64,000 nt of DNA. It comes from a virus. The stretch covers positions 62,001 through 126,000 of IMG/VR virus record IMGVR_UViG_3300020185_000013. One strand, written 5' to 3'. Numbering within the stretch: position 1 is the stretch's first letter; each line of letters begins with the position of its first letter. Of this stretch, positions 1 to 7,380 are shown in pieces. Under the pieces are notes generated by a model. It did not search any database, was not told the origin of the DNA, and was given only the letters and a program-made list of their open reading frames with translations. Position numbers and translations under genes: made by a program.

Positions 1-2
1 AT

Positions 3-809
3 GACGGTAAAGACGGAACTTACAAAGCGTTAGTTCGCTTCGTTCCAAATCCTGAGAATCCACGTAATTCTCTGATTCAAAAGTACGTACATTGGCTAAC
101 AGATGCTAATGGCAACGGTAAATTGGTAGACTCTCCATCAACAGTTGGTGAGAAATGCCCAATCGCAGATGTATTCTGGAAACTTCGTAACAGCGACAGT
201 GCAGTAGATCGTAAAGCTTCTGACAAACTAAAAAGACGTCAGCAGTACTACTCACTAATCAAAATTATTAAGGATCCACAGAATCCAGCACTAGAAGGAA
301 CTTACAAAGTATTCAAGTTCGGTTACAAGATCAAAGAAAAGATCGATGCTGAATTGAAGCCAGACTTCGGTGAACCAACACAAGTATTTGACCTATTTGA
401 AGGTAAAAACTTTGAGTTGATTATCACACGACAAGGCGAATACAACAACTACGATAAGTCTAAGTTCTCATCTTCCCGATCAGCAGTTAACGTTAATGGT
501 GAACCAGCTGAAAGAACAAAAGAATCAATGGCTGCAATCAAAGCAGAACTTGATGAAGCACCTTCACTCGCAACTTACGACTACAAAGCATGGGATGGTG
601 AAACTCGTGATTTTGTAAATGGAGTACTAAAAATGTATTTGAATCCTGGAGATGCAATCTCTGAGATCTCAACTTCATCAACTCCAAAGAAGTCGGCACC
701 AAAGAAAGAAAAAGTTGCTGAAGCTGTTGCTGCTCCAACAAGCAGTTCAACTACAGAAGTTTCAAGTGATGATGATTTAGATTCTTTCTTGAATGACCTC
801 GACATCTAA
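3..809 (+). CDS. 32: gp32-like single-stranded DNA-binding protein (5' partial)
   Basis: The frame is open from base 3, so the start lies upstream of the window; the ATG at 123 is internal. The product resembles T4 gp32, which coats ssDNA and organises replication and recombination proteins. Matching features are the K-C-P segment near base 151, the following block (YSLIKIIKDPQNP, then VFKFGYKIKEKID) that parallels the gp32 core, and a Ser/Ala-rich linker ending in an acidic tail (SSDDDLDSFLNDLDI) used in T4 for partner contacts. Only one Cys of the T4 zinc site (H-C-C-C) is visible, so the zinc-binding subdomain appears degenerate. The stop overlaps the primase start by 17 bases, implying coupled translation. 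Family call is secure; the lost zinc site is read directly from the sequence. Confidence 0.85.
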   Translation, partial: DGKDGTYKALVRFVPNPENPRNSLIQKYVHWLTDANGNGKLVDSPSTVGEKCPIADVFWKLRNSDSAVDRKASDKLKRRQQYYSLIKIIKDPQNPALEGTYKVFKFGYKIKEKIDAELKPDFGEPTQVFDLFEGKNFELIITRQGEYNNYDKSKFSSSRSAVNVNGEPAERTKESMAAIKAELDEAPSLATYDYKAWDGETRDFVNGVLKMYLNPGDAISEISTSSTPKKSAPKKEKVAEAVAAPTSSSTTEVSSDDDLDSFLNDLDI

Positions 810-1869
810 TCCACAGATAACTCAAGAGCTTAAACTAAAGATTATGAAAGCGCTGAAAGACGTTTGTCTGACAGCACATTCAAGTCCCAACAAGCAAATG
901 CTAAAGGACATGCCTGGTAGAATTACTATGGCATGTCCTTATTGTGGGGATTCGCATAGTGATGATACCAAGAAACGCGGTAACATGTATTGGGACACGC
1001 TTCAATATCACTGTTATAACTGTGGAACACATACTGATGTAAAGACTCTCTTAAAGGACCACGAGGTAAGACTCCCAAGTTCAGAGGATTCATTTACCAT
1101 TATTGACTATATCAAACACAACAGGTCTGTAACTTCACAGGCAGATACACTAACACACTCAGTATTTCAAAGTGTAAGTGACTTAGCAATAACAGTTGAT
1201 GAGTTTAAAAAAGGATTTGGTGCAAGAGAAATAGAACCTGGAGATTGGATTTGGCTCTACTTAAAAAATAGATTGCTTCATAAAAAGAGCGAAGAGTTTT
1301 TATTTAGTGCAAAGGACAATCGTTTATGGATTCTTAATTTTACTGGAGACGGTAAGATTATGTCAGCACAAAGTAGAAGAATGAAGGGTAAAGGTAGTCG
1401 TTACTTAACGTATGATTTACCTAAACTATATGAAGAGCTTGGTAAAGAACTTGAGCTCTCACAAGAAGATTTGGAAAAGGTAACAAAGTTATCGACACTG
1501 TTTGGTATTATGCAAGTAAACTTCCAGCGTCCAGTAACAATGTTTGAAGGTCCAATTGATGCTAAATTCATGACTAATAGTATTGCACTTGCAACCGCAG
1601 GTCGTAACACTGAAGAGTTCGATGAAATGGCAACGGTCCGGTATCTATTTGATAATGACGATACTGGTAAAAAGAAAATGATTGAGAAACTAAAAAAGGG
1701 AAGATCTGTATTTATGTGGTCTAAATTCTTAAAAGAAAATAAATTAGATACATATGATATAAAGGATCTAAACGACTTAGTTATCAAGTGTTTTGAGTTA
1801 AAGAATCCAGCAATTAAAAAGTTGGATGACTACTTCACCTCTAGCTCGTTAGATCTATGGTATATATAG
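793..1869 (+). CDS. 61: DNA primase (gp61-like)
   Basis: 358 residues, close to the 342 of T4 gp61, which makes RNA primers with the gp41 helicase. The N-terminus has a zinc ribbon (C48-P-Y-C51 and C74-Y-N-C77). A TOPRIM-type catalytic region follows, with E252-G-P-I-D and D287-N-D-D290. ATG 793 lies inside the end of gp32; no better start is visible. The C-terminus (SSLDLWYI) faintly resembles the S-L-D-F-L clamp-contact peptides of T4 proteins, but this is weak. Its position beside gp32, UvsY and UvsW fits a replication/recombination operon. Confidence 0.85.
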   Translation: MTSTSNPQITQELKLKIMKALKDVCLTAHSSPNKQMLKDMPGRITMACPYCGDSHSDDTKKRGNMYWDTLQYHCYNCGTHTDVKTLLKDHEVRLPSSEDSFTIIDYIKHNRSVTSQADTLTHSVFQSVSDLAITVDEFKKGFGAREIEPGDWIWLYLKNRLLHKKSEEFLFSAKDNRLWILNFTGDGKIMSAQSRRMKGKGSRYLTYDLPKLYEELGKELELSQEDLEKVTKLSTLFGIMQVNFQRPVTMFEGPIDAKFMTNSIALATAGRNTEEFDEMATVRYLFDNDDTGKKKMIEKLKKGRSVFMWSKFLKENKLDTYDIKDLNDLVIKCFELKNPAIKKLDDYFTSSSLDLWYI

Positions 1870-2072
1870 AAGATATTACAGATATGGTTGAAAAGGATCT
1901 AGATGATTTTTATAGTGATCGTGACCGATTTAAAGGTATGCGAATGCTGGTAGATTTCAACGCATCAGAATACGAACATGATGTACCGAAGCTTGATCTT
2001 GGAAAACCAAAATTTAAGAAGAAGTTAAAGGCTAGTAAGTTCATTAAAGGTAATAAGGGTTCGTTGTTTTAA
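1857..2072 (+). CDS. Small basic-tailed protein with C-terminal SLF peptide
   Basis: 71 residues, overlapping the primase end by 13 bases. No family recognised. The N-terminal half is acidic (VEKDLDDFYSDRDRF); the C-terminal half is rich in lysine (KFKKKLKASKFIKGNKG) and ends G-S-L-F. The terminal x-L-F recurs on the polymerase C-part, FEN1 and the gp33 candidate, so this protein may bind the sliding clamp. The role is inference; the ORF is supported by tight packing in the operon. Confidence 0.6.
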   Translation: MVYIEDITDMVEKDLDDFYSDRDRFKGMRMLVDFNASEYEHDVPKLDLGKPKFKKKLKASKFIKGNKGSLF

Positions 2073-2082
2073 ACAAGATTAG

Positions 2083-2508
2083 ATGTCGAATAAAGAAAAG
2101 ATTTTAGCACTTGATGGAAAACTAAGTGAACAAAGAAAGGAATGGACCTTAAAAATCCAAGATCTTTCTAAGTCGCTTCGTTATATCAACGGTATGGAGG
2201 ACACTATTGCAATGGTGCTCTCTAACCGCCAAATTATCATTGATCAGATTGCTTACATAAACATGAAGATCAAGGAACAAGAAAGAAGGATAAATGATAG
2301 GTACCGAGAAAAATATCTTGAGTACTATAATTTTGACTATAAATTAAGTGAGAAGCAAAAAGACCGTTTTATCGAAGCTGACCTAGCTGATGAAAACATA
2401 ATGCTCTCACATTTACAGAACCAATTAGACTTCTTTAAAGAATCGGTAAAGACCCTAGATAACATGGGATTTGCCATCCGAAACAGACTTGCATTAAAAG
2501 ATCTGTAA
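2083..2508 (+). CDS. uvsY: UvsY-like recombination mediator
   Basis: 141 residues against 137 in T4 UvsY, which helps load UvsX recombinase onto gp32-covered ssDNA. The C-terminal segment (FFKESVKTLDNMGFAIRN) parallels the T4 UvsY region with LDAIKSRGFAIK, and the remainder is predicted mostly helical and charged. It lies directly upstream of uvsW, the same order as in T4. Divergence is high, so the call leans on length, the RGFAIK-like motif and synteny. Confidence 0.7.
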   Translation: MSNKEKILALDGKLSEQRKEWTLKIQDLSKSLRYINGMEDTIAMVLSNRQIIIDQIAYINMKIKEQERRINDRYREKYLEYYNFDYKLSEKQKDRFIEADLADENIMLSHLQNQLDFFKESVKTLDNMGFAIRNRLALKDL

Positions 2509-2534
2509 GGCAAATAAAAAAACTGTGCCTATGA

Positions 2535-4043
2535 ATGGAGCTCAGTTTAACAGAGAATAAACAACTACTTAGAGTTGATGATGCTACTTCATTAGAGCTT
2601 GAACAGTTGAATATATCCTTGACCAAGAGAATAGAATCGTGGAGATTCAACCCTTTGGTCAAGAAAGGGGTATGGGACGGCTACATTACCTATATCAAGG
2701 ACGATAAGTGGATTCCTGCAGGTCTTTGGAAAGAGGTGATGGACGTCTGTAAAGAGTACAGGTTCGAGCTAAAGATTAATGGCATTAGTGAATTATTTGA
2801 CCGTGAAATTAATCCAGAATCATTTCAAAGTTGGGTAGAAGACTTCTTTGAAGATTCAGACATTACACCTCGTGACTATCAAGTCGAGGCTGCATATAAC
2901 ATTTTAAAGTTTAGAAAGTGTCTCTCAGAGCTTGCAACATCTGCTGGTAAGACACTGATATCATTCTTAACAGTTGCATATATTTTAGAGAAACAAAAGG
3001 CTGAAAAGATCCTGTTTATTGTACCAAACGTTTCACTTGTAATTCAAGCAAGTGAAGATTTTGCAGATTATAACTATCGAAACCAGGTAAACATAAAGAT
3101 TCAGCAAATTTATAGCGGTCAAAAGATCAGAGCTGGTAGAAACGTAGTGATTGGTACCTATCAATCATTAATTAAGAAGAAAGCCGAATACTTTGACCAA
3201 TTTGATGCTGTGATTATTGATGAAACACATAAGGCAAAATCACAGTCAATTAAAACGATCCTATCGAAGTGTAAAAATGCCGACTATCGATATGGCCTTT
3301 CTGGTACTATACCAAAGTCTGGAACCCTGGATCGACTAACACTAATGGCCTATACTGGTCCACTAATTACCGAAGTAAGTGCAAATTTCCTTCAGAATGA
3401 AGGTTATATTGCAAACTGTCGAGTAAAAGTTATTGAGATGGACTACGCAACCGAAGGCGCAAAGAACGCGTTTAAGGAAATGGCATTTAATAAATATGAA
3501 AGCAAAGACGTATTTAAATTTGAACAAAATTATATCATCAATTCGCCAGGCCGCCTCAACTTCATTTGTAACATTATTTCCAGAGTACGAGGTAATTCCC
3601 TTGTACTTTTCCATCGCATTGAGCATGGTAAGAAGATATATGAAAAGCTTAGACAGGAAAGTGATAAGACAATCTATTATGTTGATGGTGGAACTGACAA
3701 GGACATACGCGAAGAATACAAAAAGAAAATGGAAGCCGGTAATGAAGTTGTTATTGTCGCATCGTATGGTACCTTCTCGACTGGTATCTCGATCAAGAAA
3801 ATCCACAACATCTTCTTTACTGAATCGTTTAAGAGTGAGGTAATTATTCGTCAATCGATTGGCCGTGGATTGAGACAACATGAATCGAAGGACAGTGTTA
3901 CAATCATTGATTTTGTGGACGATATTAGTTCGCCAGACTGGGACAACTATCTTATTCGACATGCAAAGGCCAGACAAAAAATTTACAGAGAACAAAAGTT
4001 CAAATATGACATCAAAAAGGTTAAATTTGATGGAGATATATAA
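2535..4043 (+). CDS. uvsW: UvsW-like superfamily 2 recombination helicase
   Basis: 502 residues, essentially the length of T4 UvsW (503), which unwinds branched DNA and R-loops and promotes recombination-dependent replication. Visible motifs: Walker A T-S-A-G-K-T at 135-140, DEAH-type box D229-E-T-H, motif III-like LSGTIPK, and the C-terminal motifs VASYGTFSTGISIKK and RQSIGRGLRQH, all matching the UvsW pattern. ATG 2535 gives a start close to the UvsY stop. The final codons contain a late-promoter-like sequence (4034-4044) serving the next gene. Confidence 0.92.
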   Translation: MELSLTENKQLLRVDDATSLELEQLNISLTKRIESWRFNPLVKKGVWDGYITYIKDDKWIPAGLWKEVMDVCKEYRFELKINGISELFDREINPESFQSWVEDFFEDSDITPRDYQVEAAYNILKFRKCLSELATSAGKTLISFLTVAYILEKQKAEKILFIVPNVSLVIQASEDFADYNYRNQVNIKIQQIYSGQKIRAGRNVVIGTYQSLIKKKAEYFDQFDAVIIDETHKAKSQSIKTILSKCKNADYRYGLSGTIPKSGTLDRLTLMAYTGPLITEVSANFLQNEGYIANCRVKVIEMDYATEGAKNAFKEMAFNKYESKDVFKFEQNYIINSPGRLNFICNIISRVRGNSLVLFHRIEHGKKIYEKLRQESDKTIYYVDGGTDKDIREEYKKKMEAGNEVVIVASYGTFSTGISIKKIHNIFFTESFKSEVIIRQSIGRGLRQHESKDSVTIIDFVDDISSPDWDNYLIRHAKARQKIYREQKFKYDIKKVKFDGDI

Positions 4044-4044
4044 A
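4034..4044 (+). promoter_or_regulatory. Late-promoter-like motif GATATATAAAA
   Basis: GATATATAAAA lies about 33 bases upstream of the ATG at 4077 and inside the end of uvsW. It is one of about 15 near-identical copies ahead of structural genes in this window and resembles the T4 late element TATAAATA. Confidence 0.5.
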
Positions 4045-4076
4045 AGGTATGTTAATCAAAAAATAAGATATTACAA

Positions 4077-5594
4077 ATGGCTAAATTACATTCATTTGAA
4101 GACTACGCAAAAATAAGACAAGAGCAAGTTTCAGCTGAAATTGAAGCACAAAAAGAAGCTGCTAGAGAAGAAACAGTAAGAAGTTTTAAAGATCTTCTTG
4201 CAGAGTATGGTGTTACTAAGGTTTCAGAATTAGATGAAGATCAAAGAGAAGAATTCTTTGGTAAACTAGACGGAACTGATCTAAATGAATCACTATCTCT
4301 TGTAACAGAAGGTACTCGTTCTTTCTTTGGTAAAATAAGCAAGAAGTCAGGAGACATCGAAGCAGTGTATATGCACTACGATGGTTACCCAGAAAATATG
4401 TTACCCCTAATCCAAAAGGGTTATAGTGGTGCTAAGAAAAAGAACATTGATGTAGTTCTACAAAATGGTGCAGGATCTGGACTAGAAGCTGACCCAAAGA
4501 AAATTAACTATTATAATGACGGAAATGAGCCATTAACTGGTAACATTGGTTCAATTAGAGATTTTATCAGCGATGCAAAACAATCGTGGGCAGAATTTAT
4601 TTACCTATACGATGAGAGAGATGGTAAATGGTATATGGCTGATACTTATGAAGATGATAATATGGTTCCAGCTTTTGAAGCATTTATCGGTGAAGCAGTT
4701 GTAGTTACTGGTAAGAGAGATGCTAAAAGAGTTATGACAGCATACGTTAAATTCTTTGAGAAATATCCAGCTTTAAGTAAAAAGGCTATAGGTGTTCCAG
4801 TTAAACATCATGTCGGTGCTGTTAGAGAATTATATGCAGAAGCAATGATTGACGCTAACTTTTCTAGAGAGCTCCCAGCAACTAAAAGAGCAATTCCTGG
4901 CGTAGTTTACTCAATCGATGTCAAGGTTGCAGAATTAAATAATGCATCTATTAGAATTTCAGCAGGTAAATTAATGGATATCTGTGCAGCAAACGGTAGT
5001 ATTATATCAGGTGCAGCTAAATTCTCAGGTATAGCAATTGTTGAAGGTACTGCAATGTACTTAGATTCAATTGGATATACTAAAGAAGCTGAAGATTTAA
5101 TGGCTAGATTCAACAAAGCTTTTAATGAATCTGCTCAAACAATGGAAGAAAGAATTGCTGAAGGTAATGCATTTGGTTCCGCAAGAGCAAAGGCAATTGC
5201 TGCAGGTAAAAGCGAATTTGAAGTTGATGGTAAAACATACAAACTTAAAGGAGTAGATGCTGATGATAAAGAGAATGCTGAAGAGTTTGCAAATGAGTCT
5301 GAAATCAATGGAGAACATACAAATCCAGCTGGTTATCCATCTCCATCCGGAGACTCTGAAGATGTTGAAGAAACTGAAAGAGAAGAGGTTGAAGTAATGG
5401 GAGAGGCTAAAGTTACTGAAGCTGAAGTAAAATCAGATGATGAATTTAAAGAGTATGCATTCACAGTACTTCAAAAAGCATTTGGTGAAGACTTTGATGA
5501 TGCTAAAGCACAAGAAGTAGTTGATGGTATTCTTTCAAAATCTGATGGAGACTATGGAGCTGCTGTTGGTATGCTAACATCATCTTTAGGATAA
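4077..5594 (+). CDS. Probable virion-internal protein, multi-domain, function unknown
   Basis: 505 residues, no catalytic family recognised. The N-terminus (MAKLHSFEDYAKI) is a divergent form of the F-E-x-F/Y leader shared by neighbouring genes. A helical region with R-S-F-K-D-L-L-A-E-Y follows. Near residues 364-395 there is a block with G-K-S-E-F-E-V-D-G-K-T-Y that recurs in the 9240-11396 protein. After an acidic Glu-rich linker, the C-terminus forms a compact helical unit (AFGEDFDDAKAQEVVDGIL). It is preceded by a late-promoter motif and opens the internal-protein cluster. Virion location is inferred from context, not shown. Confidence 0.65.
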   Translation: MAKLHSFEDYAKIRQEQVSAEIEAQKEAAREETVRSFKDLLAEYGVTKVSELDEDQREEFFGKLDGTDLNESLSLVTEGTRSFFGKISKKSGDIEAVYMHYDGYPENMLPLIQKGYSGAKKKNIDVVLQNGAGSGLEADPKKINYYNDGNEPLTGNIGSIRDFISDAKQSWAEFIYLYDERDGKWYMADTYEDDNMVPAFEAFIGEAVVVTGKRDAKRVMTAYVKFFEKYPALSKKAIGVPVKHHVGAVRELYAEAMIDANFSRELPATKRAIPGVVYSIDVKVAELNNASIRISAGKLMDICAANGSIISGAAKFSGIAIVEGTAMYLDSIGYTKEAEDLMARFNKAFNESAQTMEERIAEGNAFGSARAKAIAAGKSEFEVDGKTYKLKGVDADDKENAEEFANESEINGEHTNPAGYPSPSGDSEDVEETEREEVEVMGEAKVTEAEVKSDDEFKEYAFTVLQKAFGEDFDDAKAQEVVDGILSKSDGDYGAAVGMLTSSLG

Positions 5595-5600
5595 AAAATT

Positions 5601-5642
5601 AAAAAAAGTTTGGCCTAGATTTTTCTATGTCAAACTTTTTAA
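5601..5642 (+). terminator. Hairpin terminator merged with promoter
   Basis: Perfect 10-bp stem AAAAAGTTTG (5603-5612) / CAAACTTTTT (5631-5640) with an 18-base loop holding TTTTTCTATGTC. The U-rich 3' arm leads straight into the promoter box at 5644. It would end transcription from the 4077 gene. Confidence 0.5.
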
Positions 5643-5651
5643 TTATATTTG
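5620..5651 (+). promoter_or_regulatory. Bacteroidetes-type promoter, TATGTC-N12-TATATTTG
   Basis: A TTTTTCTATGTC element is followed after 12 bases by TATATTTG (5644-5651), matching the Bacteroidetes -7 consensus TAnnTTTG. The ATG at 5659 lies 8 bases downstream, so the mRNA leader would be nearly absent. Confidence 0.6.
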
Positions 5652-5658
5652 TAACTGA

Positions 5659-6954
5659 ATGAAATTATTACTATCATATAGCGACTTTTTAGTTGAAAAG
5701 GCAAACCAAGACCTAAATGAGTGGAGAGATTCTCAACTTGTTATGGAAGGAGGTGCTGCTGGTCATATGTCACACCCGTTTGATGATAAATCTCTTACGT
5801 TTGGCGACTTTAAAAAACTAATCGAGGCAGGTCTTAAAGGAGAACTTAACTTCGAAGAAGAAGCAACTGAAAAGACGGATGGTCAAAACGTATTTGCAAC
5901 CATCCAGGATGGAGAGGTAAAGTTTGCACGTAATAAAACTGAGCTTAAGAATCCAATGTCACTGCAAGACTTTAAGAAAAAGTTTGAAGGTCATCCTAGT
6001 AAACTTGTTCAGGACACTTTCCAATTAGCTGCAGAGGATTTAGCGTCTCAACTAATTAAAATCTCACCAAAAGATCAAGAGAATTTCGATAATGGTAAGA
6101 ACTTCATGAATATGGAGTTAATCTACTCAAAGAACCCAAACGTTATTCACTATGACCGTGATGTAATACAGTTCCACGGCATTAAGATAACTGACGGTGA
6201 GGGTAATATCATTGGTGAAGACACAAAGCCAGCTAAGAGCATCGCAAGTGCTCTCGATAAAGTAGAGGCTACTATTGGTAAAACATTTACATTCATTCCA
6301 CCTCAAATTGTAAAACTTGGTAAAGATTTAGATTTTGAAGCTAATAAAGACAAGTTTATTAAAAAGGTAGAAGACCTACGTAAACAATATAACTTAACAG
6401 ATGCTGATGAGGTTTCTCGTTACCATGAAATGTGGTGGAGAGAGCAAATTGAATCTGTATTTGGAGATCTTCCACAAGACATTAAAGAGGGCCTACTATT
6501 AAGATGGGCATACGATGATAAGAAATCTCTAAACATGAGAAGTCTTGCTAAAACTATTACGCCAAAACAGGCAGATGCAGTTAAGCAATTCGATAAGAAT
6601 GATGTTAAGAAGAAATATAAAGAAAACATTAGACCGTTTGAAGATCTTTTCTTAGAACTAGGAAGTGTTATTCTTAAAAATGCTTCTAATTTTGTTGCAG
6701 CTAATCCAAGTGCAGAAATGCAAAGGCTACATAAAGAGCTTAGAGATGAAGCAGCTAAGATTAAAAAAGGAGGTAATATCGATCAAATCTCGAAGGTTGA
6801 AGCTGAATTAGCAAGACTTGACCGTATTGGAGGCATTGAGTCTATTATTCCAACTGAAGGTATTGTATTTACATATAAGGGCAAAATTTATAAATTAACA
6901 GGTACCTTTGCTGCAATTAACCAGCTAATGGGTATTATAAAATTTGGAAGGTAA
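5659..6954 (+). CDS. Ligase-like nucleotidyltransferase (KTDG motif) with putative capsid-targeting leader
   Basis: 431 residues. Covalent nucleotidyltransferase (RNA/DNA ligase and capping enzyme) motifs are visible: motif I E71-K72-T-D-G75, where K72 would carry the nucleotide; a motif III-like segment with M-E-L-I-Y near 152-156; motif IV E400-G-I-V403; and motif V with K412 (Y-K-L-T-G). The protein ends 19 residues after motif V, so there is no C-terminal OB domain. About 200 mostly helical residues are inserted between motifs III and IV. The N-terminus (SYSDFLVEKA) resembles the F-x-x-F-[LIV]-x-E leader of neighbours, suggesting packaging and cleavage by the prohead protease. Substrate (RNA, DNA or other) cannot be told from sequence. 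Confidence 0.7.
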   Translation: MKLLLSYSDFLVEKANQDLNEWRDSQLVMEGGAAGHMSHPFDDKSLTFGDFKKLIEAGLKGELNFEEEATEKTDGQNVFATIQDGEVKFARNKTELKNPMSLQDFKKKFEGHPSKLVQDTFQLAAEDLASQLIKISPKDQENFDNGKNFMNMELIYSKNPNVIHYDRDVIQFHGIKITDGEGNIIGEDTKPAKSIASALDKVEATIGKTFTFIPPQIVKLGKDLDFEANKDKFIKKVEDLRKQYNLTDADEVSRYHEMWWREQIESVFGDLPQDIKEGLLLRWAYDDKKSLNMRSLAKTITPKQADAVKQFDKNDVKKKYKENIRPFEDLFLELGSVILKNASNFVAANPSAEMQRLHKELRDEAAKIKKGGNIDQISKVEAELARLDRIGGIESIIPTEGIVFTYKGKIYKLTGTFAAINQLMGIIKFGR

Positions 6955-6955
6955 C

Positions 6956-7222
6956 ATGAAACATGTAAAATTATTTGAAGGATTTCTTAGTGAAAGAAAG
7001 GCTAGTCATTATATGGCTGAACTAGTTGACATACTATCAAACCCAGATTCAATGGAAATGATGCCAGAAGAATTTGTAGACTATCTTGTATCAAACTATG
7101 CAGTTGATGCCGATACAGCAGGAGACATTTTCGATATGTATTGGTCTCTAGGAGCTAAAGACAGATTTCATTACAATGATGATCAATGGATTAAGTTCCT
7201 TAATAAATTAGGAGTTAAGTAA
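6956..7222 (+). CDS. Small protein with capsid-targeting-like leader (MKHVKLFEGF)
   Basis: 88 residues from ATG 6956, which has one of the few clear ribosome-binding sites in the window (GGAAGG at 6945-6950); an upstream TTG at 6944 overlaps the previous gene and is less likely. The first 13 residues (MKHVKLFEGFLSE) match the shared leader, with a possible protease site after L-S-E. The remaining acidic, helical portion (EEFVDYLVSNYAVDADTAGDIFDMYW) is not recognised. It is probably an internal head protein by analogy with the T4 IPI-III proteins. Confidence 0.65.
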   Translation: MKHVKLFEGFLSERKASHYMAELVDILSNPDSMEMMPEEFVDYLVSNYAVDADTAGDIFDMYWSLGAKDRFHYNDDQWIKFLNKLGVK

Positions 7223-7224
7223 TC

Positions 7225-7374
7225 ATGAAACACGTAAAACTATTTGAACAGTTTCTAAACGAAGCTTCAGTTTTAGATCGTAACTCAATGATGGGTTGGA
7301 TCACAGCATATATTGACGGACCTAGAACAATGGTACGATGCAGGCACAGTAATGATCTGGCCAGCTTAATTTAA
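7225..7374 (+). CDS. 49-aa peptide gene with canonical capsid-targeting leader
   Basis: The ATG at 7225 opens a 49-codon frame beginning MKHVKLFEQFLNE, the clearest copy of the shared leader. Cleavage after L-N-E would release a 36-residue peptide (ASVLDRNSMMGW...). It sits between two leader-bearing or enzyme genes with 2- and 6-base gaps. It could be a functional mini internal protein or the remnant of a longer gene whose body was lost. The leader is nearly identical at nucleotide level to those at 11416, 12351 and 31037. Confidence 0.5.
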   Translation: MKHVKLFEQFLNEASVLDRNSMMGWITAYIDGPRTMVRCRHSNDLASLI

Positions 7375-7380
7375 ATTATT

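Noticed and set aside
538-805. Minus-strand open frames within gp32
   Set aside because: Short, overlapping each other in different frames and antisense to a well-supported gene.
3363-3995. 210-codon open frame on the minus strand inside uvsW
   Set aside because: Antisense to conserved helicase motifs that clearly encode UvsW on the + strand; no family resemblance.
6944-6955. TTG start four codons before the leader of the 88-aa protein
   Set aside because: ATG 6956 has a GGAAGG ribosome site at the right spacing and restores the exact leader sequence seen in sister genes.
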